A stretch of 28,096 bases of DNA from CAZWRN01 sp964446685. GTDB lineage: Bacteria > Patescibacteriota > Microgenomatia > Daviesbacterales > UBA10151. Every line of letters begins with the position of its first letter. Position 1 is the stretch's first letter. The notes under the pieces were generated by a model, which did no database searches, was not told the origin of the DNA, and saw only the letters and a program-made list of their open reading frames with translations. The stretch is from NCBI GenBank assembly GCA_964446685.1, contig CAYUPO010000015.1, positions 1 to 28,096 on the forward strand, in the 5' to 3' direction. Below, in pieces: positions 21,905 through 28,096 of this stretch. A program made the translations under genes and the position numbers.

Positions 21905-24583
21905 TTACTGCAGGGTAAAAATTGCCGAACTCTGACCCTGCTGAACCTGATCGTTTCCTGCCCCTCTGGAATTACCGGAACCAGCTGAGTCCGGTGCATC
22001 ATCTTTGGCATTAAAATCATACTTCATACAGGCCCAGTCAACTGAATTTACTTTTTTATCACGGTTAAAATCACCTGTTAAAACCGCGCTGGCGGAACTA
22101 TCCAAAATCCGCCATTGTTTGACCAATTCAGCCCTATCCAACGCGTTAATCTGACCATCCCCGGCAGCTGGAGAAATATCTCCGATCGGCAAAACGAAAG
22201 GTTTTCCGTCTGGCCCATTAATAATAGTTGTGCCTTCCATTCCGGTAAAACTGGCATTTCTTCTGACAGAGTAGGGGGCTTTCAGAGAAATAATATAAGG
22301 AGTCCCAGCTGATAATTTAGTCTTAAGTCCCTGCAAAAGACCATCTTTATCTATCACTGCGGTTTCTTCAATTTTTTTCTCTGGTGCATCAGGGGAGAAG
22401 AGTGCAACTTTGACGCTGGTGACATCTGTCGCACTATTTTCCCGGCAAAAAACTTTAGCACCGACTGACAGAGAAGAAACATTTACTTCGCAGGTTTGGG
22501 TAGGGGCGACCATCGAGTCTGCTCTTTTAAATCCTAAAGTATACTTCTGGCCTGTCTCACCTGATCCTTTGATCAAACCGGTAATTGCAGTATCAGACCA
22601 TGAACTGATCTCCACTGCTGAGGTATTAGCTGTAATGGTCCCTTTTTCAGCGCCTAAGTTAGTTCCGGTAACTGTGACTTTGACATTTTTATTGATGATA
22701 TCGAGACTGCAATTGATATTACTGATGACCGGAGTAGGGGCTAGCATAGTAAAGGAGATATGGTCAGTTAGAGTCTGATTTCCGGAATTTCGATATTCAA
22801 CCCATATCTGTTTAGCCCCAGGAGCAGCTGCAACAGTAAAATTTGTAACTATAGTAGATCCGGTAAATGACACCCATGCAGCCTGAGCCAGTCCTGATTG
22901 AGTTTCAGACAAGCGGTAGCTATTTCCGACTGGAGCTGATGATGCACTGGTAGTAGCTGAGGAAGTAGGGGATGTGGCAGGTAAAAAAGATGCTGAAGCT
23001 GATGAAGTTGGAGAACTGACAGAAGAAGGAGTTGCACCTACAACTGCCGAAGCCTGAACTGATGCCACAGCAGATGGGGAGGGAGAGGTAGCAGGTGTCT
23101 GACCACAGGGACCATTATTACATCCGGTATTATCATCATCACCAAAAACAGTAAAATGTGGCAAAAATGCAAACCATGACATAGTCGGTTTAGCTGCAGC
23201 TGGTTTTGTGGGAGCAGGAGGAATGTTATTAAGCTTCTCAATCACTTTACAATCTGCATTGGTGGCACCGGCTGATTCATCTTCTATCATGGCTGTGCTA
23301 GTATTTCCTGGAACAGTATCCCATCGTGGTATTGACTGATCATAGTACCTAAAGGAACCAGTAAATACTTTTCCATTTACCCCTCCCGGATTGTTATTTA
23401 TTTTATTAGCGATATAAATACTGTCTTCACTATTGGCATCCACTATTCCTATATCACCATTATTTTCGACAATATTATTACAAAACGCATTGTTTGGAAT
23501 AACTTTTTGGGCAATAGTGGTAATTCCATTACGCGCCATATTGCTTATACCGCGATAACCATTATTAATAATGGTATTATTCAGAATCTTATTTTTCCCA
23601 ACCGCTCCGTCTTCATCCATCAACAAAGAAATTGCACCGCCACTTTTTAAGTAATTATCTTCACCTGTTCCACTATTATTTCCGGTAAAAACACTATTAT
23701 CTATAACATTTTCGCTACTTGGTGAATCAAGTGAAACACCACTTCCTTTATTGTTTGTTATTTGTGAGTTGGAAATTCTGACATTTTTAACTGTATCTAA
23801 TCCTGCTGAAGAAGCAGTCTGTTTTTTATAAATAAGCCAAATACCGTGCCAACTAAAACCATCAACTTTAATATTATAAAGTAACCCTTTTTCAAGTTGA
23901 CGTAATTTTATTCCAACACAACACTGAAGTAAGCCTGACTCCTGTCCTAATCCCTGTAAAGTCATATCTCGTACGACAATATTTGTATGTCCATAATTGG
24001 TGTCATTAGCTAATATCCCGTCTTCATTTTGCAATAAGGAAGCATCAAGCTTCAAAATAGTTTTATCTATGCCATCTCCAAAAAACGTCACATTGGAAAA
24101 CACTCTGATTTTCTCGGTGACATTGTATGTCCCGGTTGGTGCGTAAACCGATCCACCAGAGGCTTTGACCTGATCTAAAGCTGCTTGAATTGCTACTGAA
24201 GTAAATCCGTTAACTTTGATTACCGGACCGGGAGTTATAAAAACATTTGAAGAGGCAGCAGGGGAGGGAGAGGTACTGGTACCTGTACTGGCTACAGAAG
24301 TAGGCGAAGCTGATATTGTTGAGGATGGTTGGGATGTGGAGAGTCCAAACGGATTTGTTAATTTTAAGGGAATAGTATTACAGGTTGCTGATTTAACACC
24401 ATTTACGGTTGTTATACAGTTTCCTTCAGCTAGCTGTATTAGCTCACCTGAAGCATTAGAGCGGAATGTCTGCTGTTGTTTTACCAAATACAAAGCCAAG
24501 GGGAGCGTGAGCGCAATAAAAACTAAAACAGCTACCGAAATAAGATTGCGTCTTGTACCAAAAAACTCACGCAGAGATTGCAT
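21905..24583 (-). CDS. Large secreted beta-helix protein with C-terminal dockerin
   Basis: An 892-residue surface protein. A membrane helix at about 14-34 (uncleaved anchor or signal) is followed by a Ser/Thr/Pro linker, then a right-handed parallel beta-helix (about 120-450) of the pectate-lyase-like kind: TGTYNVTEKIRVFSNVTF, VRDMTLQG, ISNSQITNNKGSGVSL and NNTIINNGYRGISN repeats. A second Ser/Thr-rich linker and an IPT-like Ig segment (about 610-700, PVISNINCSLD) precede a dockerin (801-857). The second dockerin loop DFNRDKKVNSVD (838-849) has all canonical ligands; the first is degenerate before DGQIN (809-813). The dockerin should bind cohesins such as the two encoded just downstream. No catalytic residues could be assigned, so the helix may bind or cleave polysaccharide. 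Confidence 0.88.
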   Translation of the reverse strand: MQSLREFFGTRRNLISVAVLVFIALTLPLALYLVKQQQTFRSNASGELIQLAEGNCITTVNGVKSATCNTIPLKLTNPFGLSTSQPSSTISASPTSVASTGTSTSPSPAASSNVFITPGPVIKVNGFTSVAIQAALDQVKASGGSVYAPTGTYNVTEKIRVFSNVTFFGDGIDKTILKLDASLLQNEDGILANDTNYGHTNIVVRDMTLQGLGQESGLLQCCVGIKLRQLEKGLLYNIKVDGFSWHGIWLIYKKQTASSAGLDTVKNVRISNSQITNNKGSGVSLDSPSSENVIDNSVFTGNNSGTGEDNYLKSGGAISLLMDEDGAVGKNKILNNTIINNGYRGISNMARNGITTIAQKVIPNNAFCNNIVENNGDIGIVDANSEDSIYIANKINNNPGGVNGKVFTGSFRYYDQSIPRWDTVPGNTSTAMIEDESAGATNADCKVIEKLNNIPPAPTKPAAAKPTMSWFAFLPHFTVFGDDDNTGCNNGPCGQTPATSPSPSAVASVQASAVVGATPSSVSSPTSSASASFLPATSPTSSATTSASSAPVGNSYRLSETQSGLAQAAWVSFTGSTIVTNFTVAAAPGAKQIWVEYRNSGNQTLTDHISFTMLAPTPVISNINCSLDIINKNVKVTVTGTNLGAEKGTITANTSAVEISSWSDTAITGLIKGSGETGQKYTLGFKRADSMVAPTQTCEVNVSSLSVGAKVFCRENSATDVTSVKVALFSPDAPEKKIEETAVIDKDGLLQGLKTKLSAGTPYIISLKAPYSVRRNASFTGMEGTTIINGPDGKPFVLPIGDISPAAGDGQINALDRAELVKQWRILDSSASAVLTGDFNRDKKVNSVDWACMKYDFNAKDDAPDSAGSGNSRGAGNDQVQQGQSSAIFTLQ

Positions 24584-24645
24584 ACTAATATCTTTACTTA
24601 AATCGTGAAAATAGTCAATCAGATCTTATATTGTGCGACAAGGAT

Positions 24646-24690
24646 CCGGATAGATCAGATTAGATCTGATAGATCGGATAAGATCAGAAT
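24646..24690. repeat. Left inverted repeat beside the S23 gene
   Basis: GATC-rich block. CGGATAAGATCAGA (24675-24688) is an exact reverse complement of 25118-25131. A longer register starting at CGGATAGATCAGAT (24647) also matches the right arm over about 34 bases with one substitution and three single-base gaps. The block contains its own palindrome ATCAGAT-TAG-ATCTGAT. Confidence 0.8.
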
Positions 24691-24695
24691 GCATA

Positions 24696-24723
24696 TTGAT
24701 TTTCGGTTTTTTTTTGGTAATAT
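24696..24723 (+). promoter_or_regulatory. Promoter of the S23 gene
   Basis: TTGATT (24696-24701), 16-base spacer, extended -10 TGG-TAATAT (24715-24723). ATG 24730 follows after 6 bases (leaderless). The promoter lies inside the inverted repeats. Confidence 0.65.
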
Positions 24724-24729
24724 GCAAAA

Positions 24730-25113
24730 ATGATTAAGGATGTTACAGATTTAGAAATTTATAAATTAGCATTGAATTTGTTACCACGATTATACATTCT
24801 ACTAAATATGCTGCCAAAATCTGAAAACTATTTAGTAGATCAAAGTAAAAGGTCAGGCACATCGATACCATCTAATATAGCTGAAGGTTTTGCTAAAAGA
24901 ATTTTTGAACTTGAATTCAAACGATACTTACTTATAGCATTAGCTTCTTGTGATGAACTAATTTCTCATTTACGAACAATTCAAATTATAGTTCCAGAAT
25001 TAACAGAAGAAGCTGGAAACTTAATAAATGAATATAAAACCTTAGCTAAAAGAATTAACAGAACCAGATCAGTATGGCATTTCAAAGGAATAACCTCGTC
25101 CGATCTCATCTGA
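24730..25113 (+). CDS. S23 four-helix-bundle protein
   Basis: A 127-residue member of the family first seen as ORFs inside 23S rRNA intervening sequences and related to the Avd subunit of diversity-generating retroelements. Typical features are DLEIYKLALNL at the start, the hallmark SIPSNIAEGFAKR (45-57), then ELEFKRYLLIALASCDELISHL in helix 3. Members form a pentameric basic bundle thought to bind nucleic acid; the cellular role of free-standing copies is unknown. No reverse transcriptase or template repeat is nearby, and no rRNA. The last residues (SSDLI) and the stop codon are encoded by the right inverted repeat, so the repeat is part of the gene end. It has its own promoter. Confidence 0.9.
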   Translation: MIKDVTDLEIYKLALNLLPRLYILLNMLPKSENYLVDQSKRSGTSIPSNIAEGFAKRIFELEFKRYLLIALASCDELISHLRTIQIIVPELTEEAGNLINEYKTLAKRINRTRSVWHFKGITSSDLI

Positions 25114-25131
25114 TCTATCTGATCTTATCCG
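25096..25131. repeat. Right inverted repeat at the S23 gene end
   Basis: GATC-rich block from TCGTCCGATC to CTTATCCG, reverse complementary to the left block (exact over 14 bases at 25118-25131). The S23 stop codon TGA (25111-25113) is inside it. Confidence 0.8.
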
Positions 25132-25799
25132 CTCTAGCCTCGAAGCCCAAAAAGGGGTCTAAAACGGCTGCAAGGAGGGGGAGAGCTACAATACATCATT
25201 TGGTATTTTAGCCTTTTGTGGCAACCCAATCTTAGTTGCCAAAATATAATAAATTTGGTAATTAACAGCAAAAAAAATAGTTAAAAAATTGACAAAAACG
25301 GCCATAAATCAGCGCTACCAGTTTGCCAGCCTCAGGGACACTTTATTGTGCTTATTAATGGTTTTTATGGTCTCCCCCTGAAAACCCTTTCTATGACGTC
25401 GCATAATTATCATTGTGCGACATCGAGCGTAGAGAGTAAAAAATAGACCCAAATATGGTGGAAACAGGCACAAAAGAGCAATCCAAGAGAAAGAGCAGCT
25501 TTCCTGCTTCTGTCCATAGCTAGCTTCAACTGCTATTAGATCTTGCTCAAAAAAGAATTACCTGCCTTATCATTTTCCTATAGTTTTCACGCGTGTAAGT
25601 AAATTTGGATGTTATTCAGATGGAAGATATACCCCTGAATAATTCAGCTGTGGTATTTTGTGCGTGATTTGTGCCTATTTAGTCTCCAGTTTTACCTCTA
25701 TTCCCTACACTAGTAAGGCTTATAGTATTTAGTTTCACGACTTTTTCACGAATACATCAAACTATATCACTCACTCCTCTACTTCCCCACTTCCCTAAT
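25132..25799. other. Long stretch (668 bases) without a recognisable gene
   Basis: No ORF of 60 codons or more on either strand. I compared it by eye with tmRNA, RNase P RNA and SRP RNA core motifs and saw none. It holds scattered hairpins: TGGCAAC/GTTGCCA (25219-25241), GTCGCA/TGCGAC (25398-25421), a distant GGGGGAGA (25177-25184) with TCTCCCCC (25371-25378), and AGGCACAAA (25466-25474) with TTTGTGCCT (25668-25676). The 11-mer ATTGTGCGACA at 25412-25422 repeats one at 24630-24640, on the other side of the S23 unit. It may hold an unrecognised RNA or a decayed insertion. Confidence 0.5.
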
Positions 25800-26609
25800 T
25801 TATGTAAACAAAGATGTAATAAATAAAATAATGCTAAATAGTACGCCTCCGACGCTCGAATATTCCAGTACATTACGCTTATTAACCCGCTCTTTCAGCA
25901 GCTCCAGCACGATCCCCAACACGGCATAGGTTATTGAATTAAGAAAAAGCGACAAAACCAGAGGTGAAGCTGACCAAAAAGACAGTGTGACAGCAGCTTC
26001 CCCCAGAATAAGAGAAATAATGGCCGAATAAATGACAATATGTGAGGTTAGATTCTCAATTTTGACGGCCCACAGGCTCTGCATTATGATCGGAAATGAA
26101 GTAATAAAAAAGACTACCCCATTCCAGTAAAAAGGCAAATTAAGCGAAAAAAGAATGCTGTGCAGCAAAATTAAAGTAAAAATACTGTAAACAAAGTTGG
26201 CAGTAGTAGCTGCTCTGTAAAGAGGGATAGCTCTATCAGAAGCGACATGAAAGACGTTTTGAGCAAGCAGTAGACAATAAAAAGACAAACCAAAAAAAAT
26301 TGCCATTGGTATCCGAGTCAGCCATCTGATCTGCTGAAACAGAAAATAAAATCCGACAATCGATAAAGTATAAAAAAGAGGCAATATCAAAACTGTAGCA
26401 GCTTTGGTTTTAGTCATTCCTCTTAGTAGCGACCAAAAGGACAATACATAACTAATAAGCCCTAAAATGACGATGTAATGGTATTTTCTAAACAAAACAA
26501 TGTTCTGATGGGTGACGATAATAAAACCTAAAAAAACGATAATCGAAGTTAGAATTATTTTCTGTCTTTTACTGAGAAGCGAATCAAAAATTAATAATAA
26601 ATTTTTCAT
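25800..26609 (-). CDS. Polytopic membrane protein, unknown (269 aa)
   Basis: A hydrophobic protein with about eight membrane segments, for example IILTSIIVFLGFIIVTH (18-34), YIVILGLISYVLSFWSLL, ATVLILPLFYTLSIVGFYFLF, IPMAIFFGLSFYCLLLAQNV, FVYSIFTLILLHSILFSL, VVFFITSFPIIMQSLWAV, SAIISLILGEAAVTLSFW and a last one at about 248-268. Few charged residues lie in the membrane parts; loops contain KTKAA and LKERVNKRNV. I do not recognise a family or motif. It starts 24 bases after the ruvC stop on the same strand, so it is probably read from the ruvC transcript. Confidence 0.8.
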   Translation of the reverse strand: MKNLLLIFDSLLSKRQKIILTSIIVFLGFIIVTHQNIVLFRKYHYIVILGLISYVLSFWSLLRGMTKTKAATVLILPLFYTLSIVGFYFLFQQIRWLTRIPMAIFFGLSFYCLLLAQNVFHVASDRAIPLYRAATTANFVYSIFTLILLHSILFSLNLPFYWNGVVFFITSFPIIMQSLWAVKIENLTSHIVIYSAIISLILGEAAVTLSFWSASPLVLSLFLNSITYAVLGIVLELLKERVNKRNVLEYSSVGGVLFSIILFITSLFT

Positions 26610-26633
26610 AGTCCATTTTCTATCATCAATCGG

Positions 26634-27182
26634 CTACTTTGAAGCTATTTTTAACACATGGCAAATAGCAATCGCAACTGCGTCTGTGGCGTCGTCGTTA
26701 AATGATTTTTTGCGGGTTAACCCGACTTTTGGTGAAAATAGTTCTCTGGCCTTCTCCCCGTCTTTTCCTAAAAAGTTTCTGACACCTTCATGAACCATTT
26801 TTTTGTCAGCTTTTCCGCTTCCGGCAACCATTAATTTAACTGACAGACCGCTGTAATTTTCAACCGGTATCCTGTGCATTCCGGCTGATAGCAAGATCAC
26901 TCCCCTAGCCTGTCCGACTGTGATGGCTGTCTTGGTATTCGCTCCAAAAAAAAGCATCTCAATAGAGATCATATCAGGCTGATGTTTGGAGATTATTCCT
27001 TCCAGTTCGTGATGCAGCATCACCAGCCGGTTTTCCATTATTTCCTCTTTGGGAGTTGAAATATAGCCATAATCAACCAGTTCGATCTGGTAATCAAATT
27101 CCCTTCCCAAAATATCATCCGGCACCTTTATCAGGCCATAACCGGTTGTCGCAGTTCCAGGATCAATACCAAGGATTATCAT
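26634..27182 (-). CDS. ruvC: Crossover junction endodeoxyribonuclease RuvC
   Basis: Holliday-junction resolvase with an RNase H-like fold. The four-carboxylate site is visible: Asp7 in ILGIDPGTATTGYG, Glu75 in ISIEMLFF, and the pair in NDDATDAVAIAICH (Asp163 or 164 and Asp167). FFGANTKTAITVGQARGV and the VAGSGKADKKMV segment are family-typical. A loop of about 20 residues (139-160, Lys/Glu-rich) is longer than in E. coli. No ruvA or ruvB is seen in the window. Next to yebC on the same strand, an arrangement common in bacteria (yebC-ruvC), which strengthens the call. Confidence 0.95.
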   Translation of the reverse strand: MIILGIDPGTATTGYGLIKVPDDILGREFDYQIELVDYGYISTPKEEIMENRLVMLHHELEGIISKHQPDMISIEMLFFGANTKTAITVGQARGVILLSAGMHRIPVENYSGLSVKLMVAGSGKADKKMVHEGVRNFLGKDGEKARELFSPKVGLTRKKSFNDDATDAVAIAICHVLKIASK

Positions 27183-27193
27183 AGGGTTTAGTC

Positions 27194-27202
27194 ATTATAA
27201 CA
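27194..27202 (-). promoter_or_regulatory. Extended -10 of ruvC
   Basis: On the minus strand TGT-TATAAT (27202-27194) precedes the ATG at 27182 by 11 bases, giving a leader of about 5 bases. No Shine-Dalgarno. Confidence 0.55.
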
Positions 27203-27220
27203 GACGATAAGAAGGTACAA

Positions 27221-27360
27221 AAATTTCTAATTACTAAAGACGGAGTCGCAAGCTATGCTTATTTCTAATTGCACTAAATAAATCGCAATTACTAAGGACT
27301 AAAACTTAGAAATTTAATAATTTGACATTATTTAGAACTTAGAAATTAGAAATTAGAAAT
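27221..27360. repeat. AT-rich intergenic repeat, TTAGAAA heptamers
   Basis: AAATTTCTAATTACTAA (27221-27237) faces four tandem heptamers TTAGAAC/TTAGAAA (27332-27359) ending in ATTAGAAAT, so the 140-base gap between yebC and ruvC can fold back on itself. Another ACTTAGAAATTT stands at 27304-27315. Confidence 0.65.
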
Positions 27361-27365
27361 TTGTT

Positions 27366-28096
27366 TTATAAAGTTTTAGCTACTTCTTCCGAGATATCAA
27401 AATTTGAGGAAATACTTTGAATATCGTCATGATCTTCCAGTCTTTCACTAAAATTTAATACTTTCTCGGCTATTTCTTTATCAGTAATATTTACAATTGT
27501 GGTCGGTTTATACATTATTTCGGCCGATTCCACTGCAAATCCATATTGAGTAACTTTATTACTCAACTGGTTTGTATTTGTAGGAGTGGTGTAGACCAGA
27601 TATTTCTTTCCTTCTTCAGTTTCCAGCAGTTCCAGATCTTCAGCACCGGCATCAATCAGTTCAAGTTCTTCATCGTCAATACTGCCACCTTTTGATTTAA
27701 CTTTGACCAGTCCTTTTTTATCAAACATAAACAAAACACTGCCAGTTGAGCCTAGTGAACCGCCACTTCTTTCAAATAAATTTCTGATTTCCGCAATTGA
27801 TCGGTTTTTATTATCTGTCACACCCTCAACAATAAATGCTACTTTGCCTGGACCAAAACCCTCAAAATGAATCTCTTCAAAAGTCTGACCTGGTAGACGG
27901 CCCAACCCCCTGTCGACTGCCCGCTGAATATTTTCTTTGGGCATATTGACATCCCGAGCCTGTTCTAAAGCTATTCGCAGCCTCGGATTAGTATTTGGAT
28001 CTTCACTCCCCCCCTCTTTGGCAGCCAGGGCAATAATATTTGCCAGCTTCGTAAAGGTCATTCCCCTTTTTTGATCTGCCATCCCTTTTTGTCTTT
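27366..28096 (-). CDS. yebC: YebC/PmpR (TACO1) family protein, 5' end beyond the window
   Basis: YebC-family proteins have been described as transcription regulators and, more recently, as ribosome-associated factors that help translate proline stretches. The frame is open to the right edge: codons before the ATG at 28082 read RQKG, continuing into MADQKRGMTFTKLANII. YebC normally has W..I.R.KGAADAKRGKIFTKL there, so RQKGMADQKRGMTFTKL matches the interior and the true start is outside the window; the 238-residue ATG-to-stop part is not the full protein. Other motifs: NTNPRLRIALEQAR, MPKENIQRAVDRG, YEG-like FEGFGPGKVAFIVE, RNLFERSGGSLGSTGSV. It lies upstream of ruvC. Confidence 0.93.
   Translation of the reverse strand, partial: RQKGMADQKRGMTFTKLANIIALAAKEGGSEDPNTNPRLRIALEQARDVNMPKENIQRAVDRGLGRLPGQTFEEIHFEGFGPGKVAFIVEGVTDNKNRSIAEIRNLFERSGGSLGSTGSVLFMFDKKGLVKVKSKGGSIDDEELELIDAGAEDLELLETEEGKKYLVYTTPTNTNQLSNKVTQYGFAVESAEIMYKPTTIVNITDKEIAEKVLNFSERLEDHDDIQSISSNFDISEEVAKTL

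Noticed and set aside
24216..24608. A 130-codon plus-strand ORF over the start of the dockerin gene
   Set aside because: It is antisense to the Ser/Thr linker and membrane segment of the real gene; the open frame results from the linker's codon pattern.
24730..25799. Diversity-generating retroelement with the S23 gene as Avd
   Set aside because: No reverse transcriptase, template repeat or variable repeat is visible; the S23 protein alone is not enough.

Overview
The window looks like a chromosomal piece of a small-genome bacterium of the Candidate Phyla Radiation (Patescibacteria), most like a Microgenomates-type lineage. This placement is inference. It rests on short intergenic distances, AT-rich DNA with the standard code (TGA is used as a stop), a MurF-like ligase carrying an N-terminal membrane anchor, a GlmU reduced to its uridylyltransferase half, cohesin and dockerin proteins next to each other, a free-standing S23 four-helix-bundle gene, and many starts whose -10 box lies only 6-8 bases before the ATG (probable leaderless mRNAs). 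No rRNA, tRNA or CRISPR array was seen.

Left part (1-7790, + strand): the 3' end of gyrB, a small unknown gene, then a tight five-gene run of glmU-like, murC, a histidine phosphatase, a RdgB/HAM1 NTP pyrophosphatase and murD, followed by an alpha/beta hydrolase and the membrane-anchored murF-like ligase. With ddl (10148-11329, minus) this supplies much of the cytoplasmic path to the peptidoglycan precursor. A 56-residue minus-strand ORF may sit behind murF.

Middle (7988-19116): an eno-gpmA glycolytic pair, ddl, an unknown gene, gyrA (split by a 100-N scaffold gap that is an assembly artefact, see findings), a small membrane protein, nfo (endonuclease IV), a P2-type Ca2+-like ATPase and a YvlD-type membrane protein.

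Right part (19113-28096, mostly minus): a XerC/D-like tyrosine recombinase, then the most distinctive locus: a large secreted beta-helix protein ending in a dockerin (21905-24583), followed on the same strand by two paralogous membrane-attached cohesin proteins. This looks like a compact surface-assembly module. Next comes an S23 gene bounded by inverted repeats, a 668-base gene-free stretch, a polytopic membrane protein, ruvC and the 5'-truncated yebC.

Between genes there are several families of palindromic or AT-rich repeats: REP-like hairpins of the TGTCATCCTGAAC type (5411-5481, 6281-6351, 9963-10119), a related GTAATSCTTCGACT palindrome (14846-14938), and AT-rich elements built on a TTAGAAA/TTAGATA heptamer (16171-16270, 20924-21066, 27221-27360).
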